Source: Halosimplex litoreum (lineage in GTDB: Archaea; Halobacteriota; Halobacteria; Halobacteriales; Haloarculaceae). Taken from it: DNA of 64,000 nt. The translations under genes were made by a program, and so were the position numbers. Shown here in pieces: positions 37,778-46,395 of the stretch. Location: NCBI RefSeq assembly GCF_016065055.1, contig NZ_CP065856.1:2913836-2977835 (forward strand), given 5' to 3'. Within the stretch, counting starts at the first letter, position 1; the number at the start of each line of letters is the position of its first letter. Under the pieces are notes generated by a model, which worked only from the letters and a program-made list of their open reading frames with translations, was not told the origin of the DNA and did not search any database.

Positions 37778-37873
37778 TCAGAGGACCGTCGCGAGGGCGT
37801 ATCCCAGGAGGAGTCCGACCAGTAGCGCCGCCACCAGTCCGACCGCGAGTTTTCGGCCGTCGATCCTGCGCAT
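37778..37873 (-). CDS. 31-aa single-helix membrane miniprotein related to the CAP protein anchor
   Basis: Too short for usual gene calls. From ATG 37873 to TGA at 37778 it reads MRRIDGRKLAVGLVAALL followed by VGLLLGYALATVL. The first residues (M-x-R-I-D-G-R-x-L-A) and the hydrophobic helix with a late G-x-A match the anchor of the CAP protein 110 nt downstream. A TATA-like GTTAACTCA at 37894-37902 (minus strand) sits 21-29 nt before the start, so it has its own promoter. Function unknown; it may be a partner or a duplicated anchor. Confidence 0.65.
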   Translation of the reverse strand: MRRIDGRKLAVGLVAALLVGLLLGYALATVL

Positions 37874-37946
37874 ACCGACGGATCCGTCCCCGGTGAGTTA
37901 ACTGTTGTACCGTGGGACGGGTCCCCTGACACCGAACCGGCGACCT

Positions 37947-38471
37947 CTAGTCCAGCGTGATCGACTCGTGGGCGGTGTTGCGCAGCGCGTCCGACCGACC
38001 GTGTTCGCCGGGTGCGACGGCGATAGTCGCCAGGCCGCGTTCGGCGGCCGCCTCTAGCACCGGTTTGAAGTCCGTATCCCGTGAGGCGACGACGAGCACG
38101 TCGATGGCCTCCTCGACGGTCGCCGCCGTCGCGTCGACGCCCAGTTTCACGTCCACGTCGCCGCTGGTCGAGACCACCTCGAACCCCCGCGCCTCCGCCG
38201 CCTGGATGAGCCCCGCCGGCGCGTTCTCGTTCAGGTAGAGGCGGCCGAACGCGAGGTGGCCGTACCGCTCGGCGGCGGCCCGCACGTCGTCGAGGTCCAC
38301 GTCGAACTCGTCGCGCAGGACGTTCGGTCCGTCGACGAACAGCCCCACCCGCGGCTGGTCGTGCCCGCGAGCGTCGCGGTCGGTCCTGGTCGGGCCTGTG
38401 GCGTTCCCGTCGCTCGGGTCGTCCGCGCCGGCCGACTCGCCGCCGCCCAACAGCCGTCCCAACCTGCTCAT
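37947..38471 (-). CDS. NYN domain protein (LabA/DUF88-like)
   Basis: 174 aa from ATG 38471; a TATA-like CCTATACTC at 38493-38501 supports this and rejects an upstream ATG. After a 50-residue Asp/Gly-rich head comes the PIN-like NYN domain: VGLFVDGPNVLRDEF (first acidic residue), DVKLGVDATAA (KGVD-like acidic cluster) and VLVVASRDTDFKPVLEAA. NYN domains are predicted RNases or RNA-binding proteins. Alone in its unit; substrate unknown. Confidence 0.85.
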   Translation of the reverse strand: MSRLGRLLGGGESAGADDPSDGNATGPTRTDRDARGHDQPRVGLFVDGPNVLRDEFDVDLDDVRAAAERYGHLAFGRLYLNENAPAGLIQAAEARGFEVVSTSGDVDVKLGVDATAATVEEAIDVLVVASRDTDFKPVLEAAAERGLATIAVAPGEHGRSDALRNTAHESITLD

Positions 38472-38559
38472 ACCCGCGATTCCCCATCGCCGAGTATAGG
38501 CGTGACGCTTCGGGGGACCGCCACAACCCATAGAGTGGTGAGGCCCCAACGTCGCAACG

Positions 38560-39405
38560 ATGGACGGCTCACCCCTCGACGCACCCGGGAACGAACCGGA
38601 CGACCCGGTCCTCACCGTCGAACGCCTCTCGGTCGCGTACGGGAGCGCCGAGGTGCTCGACCGACTGGATCTGGCCGTCGAGCGCGGCGAGCGACTGGCG
38701 GTCGTCGGCGAGGGCGCGAGCGGGAAGACGACGCTGGCGCAGGCGCTTGTCGACGGGATCTCGGCCCCCGCGCAGGTCTCGGGGTCGGTCAGCTACCGCC
38801 CCAGTGGCGGCGACCCCGTCTCGGTCTTCGACCTCGCCGACGACGAGCGCGAACGGTTCCGCCGCGAGGCGGTCACGGTCGTCACCGGCGATGGCGACGG
38901 GTTCGACGCCACCTCCACGCTCCGCGGACAGTTCCGCCCGGTGCTCCGTGCGACTGGAACGGACGAAGCGCGGGCGGAGCGACTGCTCTCGGCGCTCGGC
39001 CTCGACCCGGACCGCGTGCTCGACGCGCGGTCACGGGAACTGAACGCCGCCACACTGGCGCTGGCGGCCCTCGCCCGTGCGGCGCTGGCCGCCCCCGCAG
39101 TGCTGGTCGTCGACGACTGTCGGGCCGCGATCGGCCACCTCGCTCGCGGCGACCGCCTCGACAGGTTCGAATCGGTCGCCGCGGCCGACACCGACGCCGA
39201 CGGAACCGAGGGGGTCGCCCCCGGACCCCTTCCGACGATCGTCGCCCTCGGGACCGAGCTACCTGCGCTGGCCGCGCTCGCGGACCGACTCGCGGTCCTG
39301 CACGACGGGCACGTGGTCGAGGTCGGGCCGACCGAGCGGCTGCTCGACGAGCCGAGTCATCCGCACACGCGACGGCTGGTCGAGTTCTACGGCGGGTCGC
39401 CGTAG
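38560..39405 (+). CDS. ABC ATPase-like protein, oligopeptide type, with eroded catalytic motifs
   Basis: 281 aa. Walker A is intact (VVGEGASGKTTLA, residues 48-60) and the end PSHPHTRRLVEFY matches oligopeptide/dipeptide ATPases. The other motifs are not canonical: the signature LSGGQ is LNAAT (161-165), Walker B is VLVVDDCRAA with Asp for the catalytic Glu (186), the Q-loop region is VTGDGDG and the switch His is lost in VALGTELP. No permease or binding protein gene is nearby. A nucleotide-binding regulator or a decayed transporter subunit are both possible. Confidence 0.8.
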   Translation: MDGSPLDAPGNEPDDPVLTVERLSVAYGSAEVLDRLDLAVERGERLAVVGEGASGKTTLAQALVDGISAPAQVSGSVSYRPSGGDPVSVFDLADDERERFRREAVTVVTGDGDGFDATSTLRGQFRPVLRATGTDEARAERLLSALGLDPDRVLDARSRELNAATLALAALARAALAAPAVLVVDDCRAAIGHLARGDRLDRFESVAAADTDADGTEGVAPGPLPTIVALGTELPALAALADRLAVLHDGHVVEVGPTERLLDEPSHPHTRRLVEFYGGSP

Positions 39406-39511
39406 CGGTCTCTCGGGTCGCCGCGGCGGTATCGGAGCCACCGGAGCGGTCGGTGGCGACCCCACCGGGAGTCGTAACCGAATTAACTACCTCGGTCGAT
39501 ACTCGTGGCAG

Positions 39512-41011
39512 ATGCGCAGAACCGTCCTCTCTACCCTGTTGGTCGCGCTCCTGCTGGTGGTCCCGGTCGCCGGCGCCACCGGCGGCGTCGCGGCCGTCGG
39601 CGACCGCTCCGGCGCGGGCGCGACGCCCGGTATCGGTATCGGGGCGACTGGCTTCCAGGGAGCGTCGAACCCCTGTGTCGGCACGATCGAACGAACGCCC
39701 GACCGGACGACCCTGTTCTCGATCCAGGGCGCCCGCGGCGGCGGCAAGACCTCGGCGATGGTCGTCGGCGCCCGGCCGAACGGCTCGATCGTCGGCGTCC
39801 ACAACGACACGGCGGCCGGCCGCTGGTGGAGCTACGATATCGACGTGCTCGACAACGGCAACGTCCTGCAGGCGACGACCGACAACCGCGACACGCTGAT
39901 CGAGGAGATCGACCCCGAGACGGGCGAGCACGTCTCGGAACGCCGCTTCGAGAACGTCTACGACACCCACGACGTGGACCTGATCAACGGCGACGAACTG
40001 CTCATGAACGACATGAGCCAGGACGGCGAGGACCGCGTGTTGATCTACAACCTCACCCGGGAGGCGGTCACCTGGGAGTACTACTTCGCCAACTACAGCG
40101 AGCACTATCCGAAGTCTGGCGGCGGCGAGTTCGGCGAAGACTGGACCCACAACAACGACGTCGAGCAGATCCGCGACGGCGTCGTCATGGTCTCGGTCCG
40201 CAACTTCGACACGGTGGTCGCCATCGACCGCGACACGAAGGAACTCGTCTGGCAACTCGGAGCGGACGACGACACGTCGATCCTCCACGAGCAGCACAAT
40301 CCCGACTTTATCGCCAGTGAGGACGGGTCGGCGACCGTTATCGTCGCCGACAGCCTCAACGACCGCGTCGTCGAGTACGAGCGCGAGGGCGATTCGTGGA
40401 ACCGGACGTGGGTCGTCCGGGGCGGCCGGCTGAGCGAACCCCGCGACGCCGACCGACTGCCCAACGGCAACACGCTGATCGCCGACCGCCGGGCCCACCG
40501 CATCGTCGAGGTGACGCCCGACGGCGAGGTCGTCTGGGAGGTGTACTCGCCGTGGCAGCCCTACGACGTGGAGCGGATCGGCACCGGCGACGAGTCCAGC
40601 GGACCGACGATGGCTGACGCCGGCCAGGGCGGCGTCGTCGAGTCGACCGGCGCCGCCGACTTCGACACCGCCGACATCGAGGCCTGTTACGACTACCTCA
40701 CCGGGTTCGAGAGCACCCGGCTGATCCCCGAGGAGGACCTGGGCGCCGTCGGGGGGTCACCGACTGCGACCGAGGGCGACGGCAGTGACGACACGTCCTC
40801 GGGCGCTGACGGGAGCGACGGCGCCGACGGCGACGATACCGACGACGGCGACGGCGGTGACGGCGCCGACACCGAGTCGGGTTCGAACGGCGACAGCGTG
40901 CTCGGGACGCCCACGTCGGGTTCGGGCCCGACGCCGCTCGGGGCCGTCCTCGCGGTCGTCGCGGTCGTCGCGGCGGTCGTCGGCGCGGTCGCGCGCCTGC
41001 GGCGGGACTGA
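39512..41011 (+). CDS. Arylsulfotransferase (ASST)-like secreted protein
   Basis: 499 aa from ATG 39512, with a TATA-like GAATTAACTA upstream at 39479-39488. Signal peptide LSTLLVALLLVVPVAGATG. The body has the propeller-like repeats of the ASST family, e.g. YDIDVLDNGNVLQAT, DTHDVDLINGDELLMNDM, VVAIDRDTKELVWQLG and DRLPNGNTLIADRRAHRI. A long Asp/Gly/Ser-rich linker leads to a C-terminal helix and an RRD tail, so it is probably membrane-anchored outside the cell. Bacterial ASST moves sulfate between phenols, but no catalytic histidine could be confirmed here. Function uncertain. Confidence 0.8.
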   Translation: MRRTVLSTLLVALLLVVPVAGATGGVAAVGDRSGAGATPGIGIGATGFQGASNPCVGTIERTPDRTTLFSIQGARGGGKTSAMVVGARPNGSIVGVHNDTAAGRWWSYDIDVLDNGNVLQATTDNRDTLIEEIDPETGEHVSERRFENVYDTHDVDLINGDELLMNDMSQDGEDRVLIYNLTREAVTWEYYFANYSEHYPKSGGGEFGEDWTHNNDVEQIRDGVVMVSVRNFDTVVAIDRDTKELVWQLGADDDTSILHEQHNPDFIASEDGSATVIVADSLNDRVVEYEREGDSWNRTWVVRGGRLSEPRDADRLPNGNTLIADRRAHRIVEVTPDGEVVWEVYSPWQPYDVERIGTGDESSGPTMADAGQGGVVESTGAADFDTADIEACYDYLTGFESTRLIPEEDLGAVGGSPTATEGDGSDDTSSGADGSDGADGDDTDDGDGGDGADTESGSNGDSVLGTPTSGSGPTPLGAVLAVVAVVAAVVGAVARLRRD

Positions 41012-41073
41012 ACTGAACGGGGAACGGGCCCGAACTGAACGGGAGACGGGCGGGGACCCGGGACGCCGGCCGG

Positions 41074-43659
41074 TCAGTCCTGGGCCATCGGGCCGTCGCG
41101 TGCCGGCGATTCACTGCGGACCGCGTCGACGCTGCCGTAGTCGGCCCACACTAACAGCAGGCTGGGGAGGACGAACACGGCGACGACGAACGACAGCGAG
41201 AGCGCGACGACGACGAGCGCCCCGAAGCTCGTGATCTGCGGATGGGGGTGGAGCAGCAGTGCGCTGAAGGCGCCGACGGAGGTGAGCGTGCTGCCCAGCA
41301 GCGCGCCGCCGGTGCCGGTCACCGCGGTCCGCAGCGCGCCGGTGACCGTCTGCCCGCGCTCCAGTTCCTGGGCGAACCGGTCGCTGACGTGGATATTGTA
41401 GTCGATGCCCAGGCCGATGACCAGGCTGAGCAACAGCGAGGTCAACAGCGTCAGCGGGATGGCGAGCAGGTACATCGCGCCGACGACCAGCGCGGTCACG
41501 AGGACGATGGGGACGGCCGTGACCACGCCGAGCGTCGCGCTTCCGGTCGCGAACCGGTAGATCAGCGTCAACAGGAGCCCGACGGCCGCCAGCGCGACGA
41601 CCAGGGTCGTCAGGATGCTGTCCGTGGTCTGGGCGAGTTCGGCCTCGTTGAGCGTCCCGACGCCGACTGCGGTTGCGTCGACACCGTCGGCGCTCACGCT
41701 CCCGGCGACGGCTCGCATGGCGTCGGCCTGCCCGGTGATAGTCGCGCTCCCGCCGATCGGGACCACGACGCGCAGCGACCGGTACTCACCGCCTCCTCGC
41801 TCGACCACCTGGCTGGCCTGCTCGGGTGCGGCGGCGTAGAGCGCGTCGTAGACCCCCTCGACGTTCCGGTCGGGGACGCCGTCGCCGTCGGTGTCGGCCT
41901 CGGCGAGCGCGCTTGCGAACTCGTCGTCTTCGGCGGCGACCGACTGCACGACCGACAGCGGCGAGCGCAGCGGGACCGAGCCCGACCGCTGGAACACCGC
42001 CGGCTCCTCGGCCGCGCGGTCGCCGATCGACTCCACGGCGGCGAGCGCGGCCGGTGAAGTCACGTCGCCCTCGAGCAGCACCTGCGAGCGACTGCGCGCG
42101 TCCTCGTCGGCGGCGCGGTAGTGCTCGTCGACGTAGTCGGCGAGGCTATCGAACTCGCTCGTCTCCCAGGCCAGGGGCCCGGGGAGGTTCTGCTTCCAGT
42201 CGGCGACGTCGTTCTGGTTCTGCTGGACGGATTGGCGGTCGAGATCCGTCCACGCGACGGCGCCGGCCGACCCTGCGACCAGCGCGAGGACGATCACGAC
42301 GGGCGCGGCGCGCTTCGCGAGGCGGACGCCACTGCCGAGGAACGGTTCGAGCAGGCGCGTCTCGCCGAGGGGCTGCTTGCGGCGGTCGAGCCCGACGCGT
42401 TCGAGCAGGCGGTCGACGGTGATCTTCAGCGCCGGGACGAGCGTCAGCGAGACGACGAACGTCGAGACGACGCCCAGCGTGATACCGATCGACAGCTCTC
42501 TGATGAGTGCGAACTCGTTGGTGACGTTCGACATGAACCCGACCGCGGCGGTCAGCGTCACCAGGCTCAGTGCGACGGCCACCGAGGAGAGCCCACGGGC
42601 CATCGGCTCGCGGATCTCCTCGCTCTCATCGCGCTCCTCACGGGTCGCTTCGCTCCCCGTTCGGTCAGCCGAGGCGCTCCGCGCCTCGCGCTCCTCGCGG
42701 TAGCGCATGAACACGTGCAACCCGTAGTCGACGCTGAGACCGACGATGAGGACCGGACCGATGATGAGCGTGAACCCGGCGGGGATGCCCATCCAGCCGA
42801 GGATGCCGAACATCCACAGCACCGAGAGCACGACGCCGGTGAACCCGACGATCACGTCGACCAGATCCCGGTAGGAGAACGCGAGCACCGACAGGATGGC
42901 CAGCAGCGCGATCGGGAGGATCAGCTCGATCATCTGCTGGCTGTAGTTGGCGTTCGATTCGGCGACCGCGTGCTCGCCGAGCGTGAAGTACTCTGGGCCC
43001 GAGCGGTCCTGACTGGCCTCGTACAGCGCCGCAGTCGCCGCGGTGCGGCGCTCGGCCGCGGCGTCGCCGGCGTCGGCGCTCTCGAAGCGGAACAGCACAC
43101 GGTGGCTCTCCGCGGTCGCCGTCCCGGGCTCGTAGTCGCTCGGGAGCAGCGCCGTCGCCTGCGACCCCTCGGCGAGCGTCTCCTCGACGACCCGCTCGAG
43201 TTCGCTCGCGCTCGACGACTCGAGCGCGGCGATCTGGTCGTCGAGGGCGGCGTCGGAACTCCCCGCGAGCCGTTTCGCGACGAGGTTCGCGACGCCCGTC
43301 GGCTCGCGGTCGCCGAGGGCCGCTGCGACGGACTCGTTTTCGAGCGCCCGTTGCTGGAACTCCAGCGAGTCCAGCAGTGCGGCCTTCGAGAGAGCGTTGT
43401 CGTCGCTGCGGACGTAGACGGGTGCGGGGCTGACCGCGGTCCCGTTCGACTCGCTGTCGTTCGTGCCGTAGTTCGCCCGGATGTAGTCGAGCTTCTGGGC
43501 GACCTCCGTGTCGCCGACCGCGCTGGAGCCGTTCATCCGACTCTGGGTCTCCAACTGGCCGATCCCGGCGACGACGCCGCCGGTCACCAGCAGCATGAGC
43601 AGGAGCACGACCAGGTTGTGCTCGGTGACGAACCGGAACGGGCGGTCGAGGCGACTCAC
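41074..43659 (-). CDS. RND/MMPL superfamily exporter
   Basis: 861 aa from a GTG at 43659, chosen because GGAGGTGA precedes it by 4 nt. The frame extends further upstream without conserved residues. Two halves each have a large periplasmic-type loop and a helix bundle: first LPIALLAILSVLAFSY, GPVLIVGLSVDYGLHVFMRYREER; second ILTTLVVALAAVGLLLT, SLVIGLGIDYNIHVSDRFAQE. The D-Y motifs in helix 4-like positions match RND/MMPL transporters, which move lipids or drugs using ion gradients. The cytoplasmic loop at 42640-42688 is encoded by two palindromes. A palindrome at 43800 may control it. Confidence 0.88.
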   Translation of the reverse strand: MSRLDRPFRFVTEHNLVVLLLMLLVTGGVVAGIGQLETQSRMNGSSAVGDTEVAQKLDYIRANYGTNDSESNGTAVSPAPVYVRSDDNALSKAALLDSLEFQQRALENESVAAALGDREPTGVANLVAKRLAGSSDAALDDQIAALESSSASELERVVEETLAEGSQATALLPSDYEPGTATAESHRVLFRFESADAGDAAAERRTAATAALYEASQDRSGPEYFTLGEHAVAESNANYSQQMIELILPIALLAILSVLAFSYRDLVDVIVGFTGVVLSVLWMFGILGWMGIPAGFTLIIGPVLIVGLSVDYGLHVFMRYREEREARSASADRTGSEATREERDESEEIREPMARGLSSVAVALSLVTLTAAVGFMSNVTNEFALIRELSIGITLGVVSTFVVSLTLVPALKITVDRLLERVGLDRRKQPLGETRLLEPFLGSGVRLAKRAAPVVIVLALVAGSAGAVAWTDLDRQSVQQNQNDVADWKQNLPGPLAWETSEFDSLADYVDEHYRAADEDARSRSQVLLEGDVTSPAALAAVESIGDRAAEEPAVFQRSGSVPLRSPLSVVQSVAAEDDEFASALAEADTDGDGVPDRNVEGVYDALYAAAPEQASQVVERGGGEYRSLRVVVPIGGSATITGQADAMRAVAGSVSADGVDATAVGVGTLNEAELAQTTDSILTTLVVALAAVGLLLTLIYRFATGSATLGVVTAVPIVLVTALVVGAMYLLAIPLTLLTSLLLSLVIGLGIDYNIHVSDRFAQELERGQTVTGALRTAVTGTGGALLGSTLTSVGAFSALLLHPHPQITSFGALVVVALSLSFVVAVFVLPSLLLVWADYGSVDAVRSESPARDGPMAQD
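42640..42688. repeat. Two palindromes inside the RND gene
   Basis: ACGGG-TCGCTTCGCTC-CCCGT (42640-42660) and CGAGGCGC-TCC-GCGCCTCG (42670-42688) are close together. The first has an interior like the hairpin-2 loop of the dispersed element, and the second is a stem with a 3-nt loop like its hairpin 3. They encode a charged, Ala/Glu/Arg/Ser-rich cytoplasmic loop and keep the reading frame. Confidence 0.6.
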
Positions 43660-43782
43660 GGCGTCACCTCCGCGGACGCCTGCGGTGCGCCGCCCGGCGG
43701 TCTGTGTTGGCCGGGCGGGAGGGCGCTTCGACGTGAAGGCGGTTCGGGAACCATCGCGTTCGACACGACAGCCGGACAGGAC

Positions 43783-43790
43783 ATATAAAG
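43783..43790 (-). promoter_or_regulatory. TATA-like box upstream of the RND gene
   Basis: TTTATATG on the minus strand lies about 125 nt upstream of the GTG start, which implies a 5' leader; the GGAGGTGA before the GTG is consistent with a leadered message. Confidence 0.45.
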
Positions 43791-43799
43791 GGGAACAGA

Positions 43800-43816
43800 G
43801 TTTCCGGGTCGGAAAC
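43800..43816. promoter_or_regulatory. Operator-like palindrome before the RND promoter
   Basis: GTTTCCG-GGT-CGGAAAC is a perfect inverted repeat with 7-bp arms. It is about 10 nt upstream of the TATA-like box, in the region where archaeal activators or repressors act. Confidence 0.5.
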
Positions 43817-44016
43817 TGTGCGAAACCGACCGGCAACCGCCCGGTCGCGGCCGTTCGGTGCGTGTCAGTCACGGCCGTGATAGTCGCGAGGTCCGGGCGC
43901 GGGTGTGTGTCGGACGAGACGGTATTCGATATAGCGCTATTCGGTTGAGGGCGTCAGACGCCGGGGTCGGCGCGAGCGACGACAACGTTACGTCGCTGGC
44001 GGGCGGAAATCGGGGT

Positions 44017-45111
44017 ATGACGCTCAGACGGCCGCCGCTCGCGGCGGTTCACGAGGACGCGGGCGCGACGCTCACCGAGTTCGGCGGGTGGGAGATGCCC
44101 GTCGAGTTCGACTCCATCCGGACGGAACACGAGGCGGTCCGTGAGTCGGTCGGGCGTTTCGACGTGTCCCACATGGGACAGCTAACCGTGAGCGGCCCGG
44201 GCGCCCGCCGACTCACCAACCGGCTGGTGACGAACGACGTGGCCGACCTCGACCCCGGCGAGTCGAACTACGCCGCGATCACCGACGACCGCGGCGCGAT
44301 GCTCGACGACACCGTCGTCTACCGTCCACCCGAGGCGTGGTCGGTCGAGGCCGACTACCTCGTGGTCCCCAACGCCGGCCACGACGACGAGACGACCGAC
44401 CGCTGGATCGACCACCGCGACGCCTGGGAACTCGACGCGACGGTGGACAACCGCACGGAGTCGTTCGCCATGGTCGCGCTCCAGGGTCGCGAGGCCCGTG
44501 ACCTGCTCGCCGCCGAGACCGACGCCGACCTCGGGGAACTGGGTCGGTTCGAGACGGCGGTCGGGGCGGTCGCGGGCGTCGAGACGCTGATATCCCGGAC
44601 CGGCTACACCGGCGAGCCCGGCTACGAACTGGTCTACCCCTGGGACGAGGCCGAGGCGGTCTGGTCGGCGCTCGAGTGCCAGCCCTGCGGCCTCGGCGCG
44701 CGGGACACCCTCCGTCTGGAGATGGGGTTTCTGCTCTCGGGGCAGGACTTCGACCCCGAGGACGACCCCCGCAACCCCTACGAGGCGGGTATCGGCTTCG
44801 CCGTCGACCTGGACACCGAGTTCGTCGGTCGTGATGCGCTGGAGGGCGCGGCGGTGGAAGGCGTCGACGAGAGACTCCGGGGGATCGAACTGGTCGACCG
44901 GGGCGTCCCCCGGGAGGGGTACCCCGTCACGGCCACCGACGGCGACGGCCTCGGCGAGATCACCAGCGGGACGATGAGCCCGACGCTCGGACGGGGGATC
45001 GGGTTGGCCTATCTCCCCGTCGAAGTCGGACTCGACGAGTCGGTCCGCGTCGAGGTGCGGGGCGAACCGAAGAAAGCACGTACCACTGCGACCCCATTCC
45101 TCGATAGATGA
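44017..45111 (+). CDS. gcvT: Aminomethyltransferase, glycine cleavage T protein
   Basis: 364 aa from ATG 44017. Transfers the methylene group of the lipoyl-bound intermediate to tetrahydrofolate. Typical segments: [63 protein letters not shown] and [11 protein letters not shown]. The stop overlaps gcvH by four bases (ATGA), so the two are probably coupled in translation. The P-protein genes do not follow. Confidence 0.95.
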   Translation: MTLRRPPLAAVHEDAGATLTEFGGWEMPVEFDSIRTEHEAVRESVGRFDVSHMGQLTVSGPGARRLTNRLVTNDVADLDPGESNYAAITDDRGAMLDDTVVYRPPEAWSVEADYLVVPNAGHDDETTDRWIDHRDAWELDATVDNRTESFAMVALQGREARDLLAAETDADLGELGRFETAVGAVAGVETLISRTGYTGEPGYELVYPWDEAEAVWSALECQPCGLGARDTLRLEMGFLLSGQDFDPEDDPRNPYEAGIGFAVDLDTEFVGRDALEGAAVEGVDERLRGIELVDRGVPREGYPVTATDGDGLGEITSGTMSPTLGRGIGLAYLPVEVGLDESVRVEVRGEPKKARTTATPFLDR

Positions 45112-45491
45112 GCTTCGACGTTCCATCGGACCTGCGCTATCTCGACTCTCACGAGTGGGCGCGGGTCGACGACGCCAGCGCACGCATCGGTATCTCCGAG
45201 TTCGCACAGGACGAACTCGGCGACGTGGTCTTCGTCGACCTCCCGGGCGAGGGCGACGAGGTGGCCGCGGGCGAGGACTTCGGCGTCGTCGAGTCGATCA
45301 AAGCCGTCTCGGACATCTACGCCCCGCTCGGTGGGACCGTCACCGCCGTCAACGACGATCTCGTCGACCGGCCGGAACTGATCAACGAAGCCCCCTACGG
45401 AGACGGCTGGCTGATCGAGGTCGAACTGAGCGACGAGTCCGAACTCGACGACCTGCTGTCGACCGACGAGTACCGCGACCAGATCGCCTGA
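45108..45491 (+). CDS. gcvH: Glycine cleavage system H protein
   Basis: 127 aa. Small lipoyl-carrying protein. The lipoyl lysine is in [17 protein letters not shown] (near residue 66), and [15 protein letters not shown] is the normal N-terminus. Its start overlaps the gcvT stop (ATGA). No gcvP follows; the next 307 nt (45492-45798) appear gene-free and the next gene is unrelated. Confidence 0.96.
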   Translation: MSFDVPSDLRYLDSHEWARVDDASARIGISEFAQDELGDVVFVDLPGEGDEVAAGEDFGVVESIKAVSDIYAPLGGTVTAVNDDLVDRPELINEAPYGDGWLIEVELSDESELDDLLSTDEYRDQIA

Positions 45492-45769
45492 ATCGTCCGA
45501 TTTTGCCACTCGACTCGAAGTCCTTCGCTCCCGACAGCGGCGCGAGTCTCTCGCCCGAAGCCGACGCGGTAAACCCTCTTTCGCGATACCGAATCCGTGG
45601 GGCGGGCCGTCTCCGACGAGGGCGGTGCGGTCGAGCCGATGGCTCGCGGGTCGCCAGCGTCCGAACGCGGGGTTCGGTGACAGGTCGACGCGAACCTGCC
45701 ACAGTCGAGTGCGACTCGAAACGGCGTTCGGCCAGACCGTCCGTCTTTCGAGGATTTTCGGCAGATATC

Positions 45770-45778
45770 GTTATTACC
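45770..45778 (+). promoter_or_regulatory. TATA box of the gene at 45799
   Basis: GTTATTACC lies 21-29 nt before ATG 45799. The rest of the gap back to gcvH shows nothing else. Confidence 0.55.
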
Positions 45779-45798
45779 TGTCGTCGCTCATCTCCCGC

Positions 45799-46161
45799 AT
45801 GGACGGATCGCAAGAGGACGGTCGCCTGTCGCGGGACCGCGACGACGGGCTCGACCACCCGCTCGCTCGGCTGGTCGTCCGGGCGCTGCTCGACGAGTCG
45901 GACGGCGAACGCGGCATGGTGTTGCTGGTCAACGAGGCCGCCCGGTTCAAGGCCGCCAGCGACGGCGAGACGATGGACGCGATCACCCTCGACACGGTAC
46001 GCGCCGAACTCGTCGAGGAGCACATTCCCGCGCTGGAATCCGCGGGGATCGCGACCTACGACGAGAACGAGGATTCCCTGTCGCTCGCCGGCTCCGAGGG
46101 GGAGGTCCGGATCCGACTGGAGGAAGCCGCCGCCGAGGCACCCGGGGAGTCGTACAAGTAA
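45799..46161 (+). CDS. Conserved haloarchaeal winged-helix-like protein (DUF7344-like)
   Basis: 120 aa from ATG 45799; the frame is open upstream but the TATA box fixes the start. The core HPLARLVVRALLDES, then ITLDTVRAELVEEHIPALESAGIATYDEN-like helices and wing, resembles the small winged-helix domain common in haloarchaeal regulators (L-x-H-x-x-L-P-x-L pattern as VEEHIPALE). Possible DNA-binding protein; target unknown. Confidence 0.68.
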   Translation: MDGSQEDGRLSRDRDDGLDHPLARLVVRALLDESDGERGMVLLVNEAARFKAASDGETMDAITLDTVRAELVEEHIPALESAGIATYDENEDSLSLAGSEGEVRIRLEEAAAEAPGESYK

Positions 46162-46218
46162 GTTCGACGGATCGACCGTCGGAACGATCGGTGACAGCCG
46201 CGATCTTTTAAACTGGAG

Positions 46219-46293
46219 TGGGCCCGCCCGGATTTGAACCAGGGACGAAGCGGTTATGAGCCGCTCTCTCTAACCAGACTGAGATACAGGCCC
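46219..46293 (-). tRNA. tRNA with CAT anticodon (probably tRNA-Ile2, alternatively Met)
   Basis: On the minus strand the 75-nt sequence folds as a cloverleaf: acceptor GGGCCTG with CGGGCCC plus discriminator A, anticodon stem AGCGG/CCGCT around loop CTCATAA, and T-loop TTCAAAT with T-stem CCTGG/CCGGG. It has no intron and no encoded CCA. Initiator tRNAs have three G-C pairs next to the anticodon loop, which are absent here. In Haloferax the elongator tRNA-Met gene has an intron, so intron-free CAT fits the Ile2 (agmatidine) type; this is inference. Confidence 0.9.
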
Positions 46294-46395
46294 TCGCGTC
46301 TAGCGGTTCCGGGCGGTCGCCCTTTAGCCTACCGGGTTCGCGCGCTCAGCGGGCCCGGGAACGCCTTTTAGCCGCTCGCGCCCGGACCGTCGAAC

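Noticed and set aside
42121-43788. 555-codon plus-strand frame inside the RND gene
   Set aside because: The minus strand shows complete RND helices and motifs; this frame has none.
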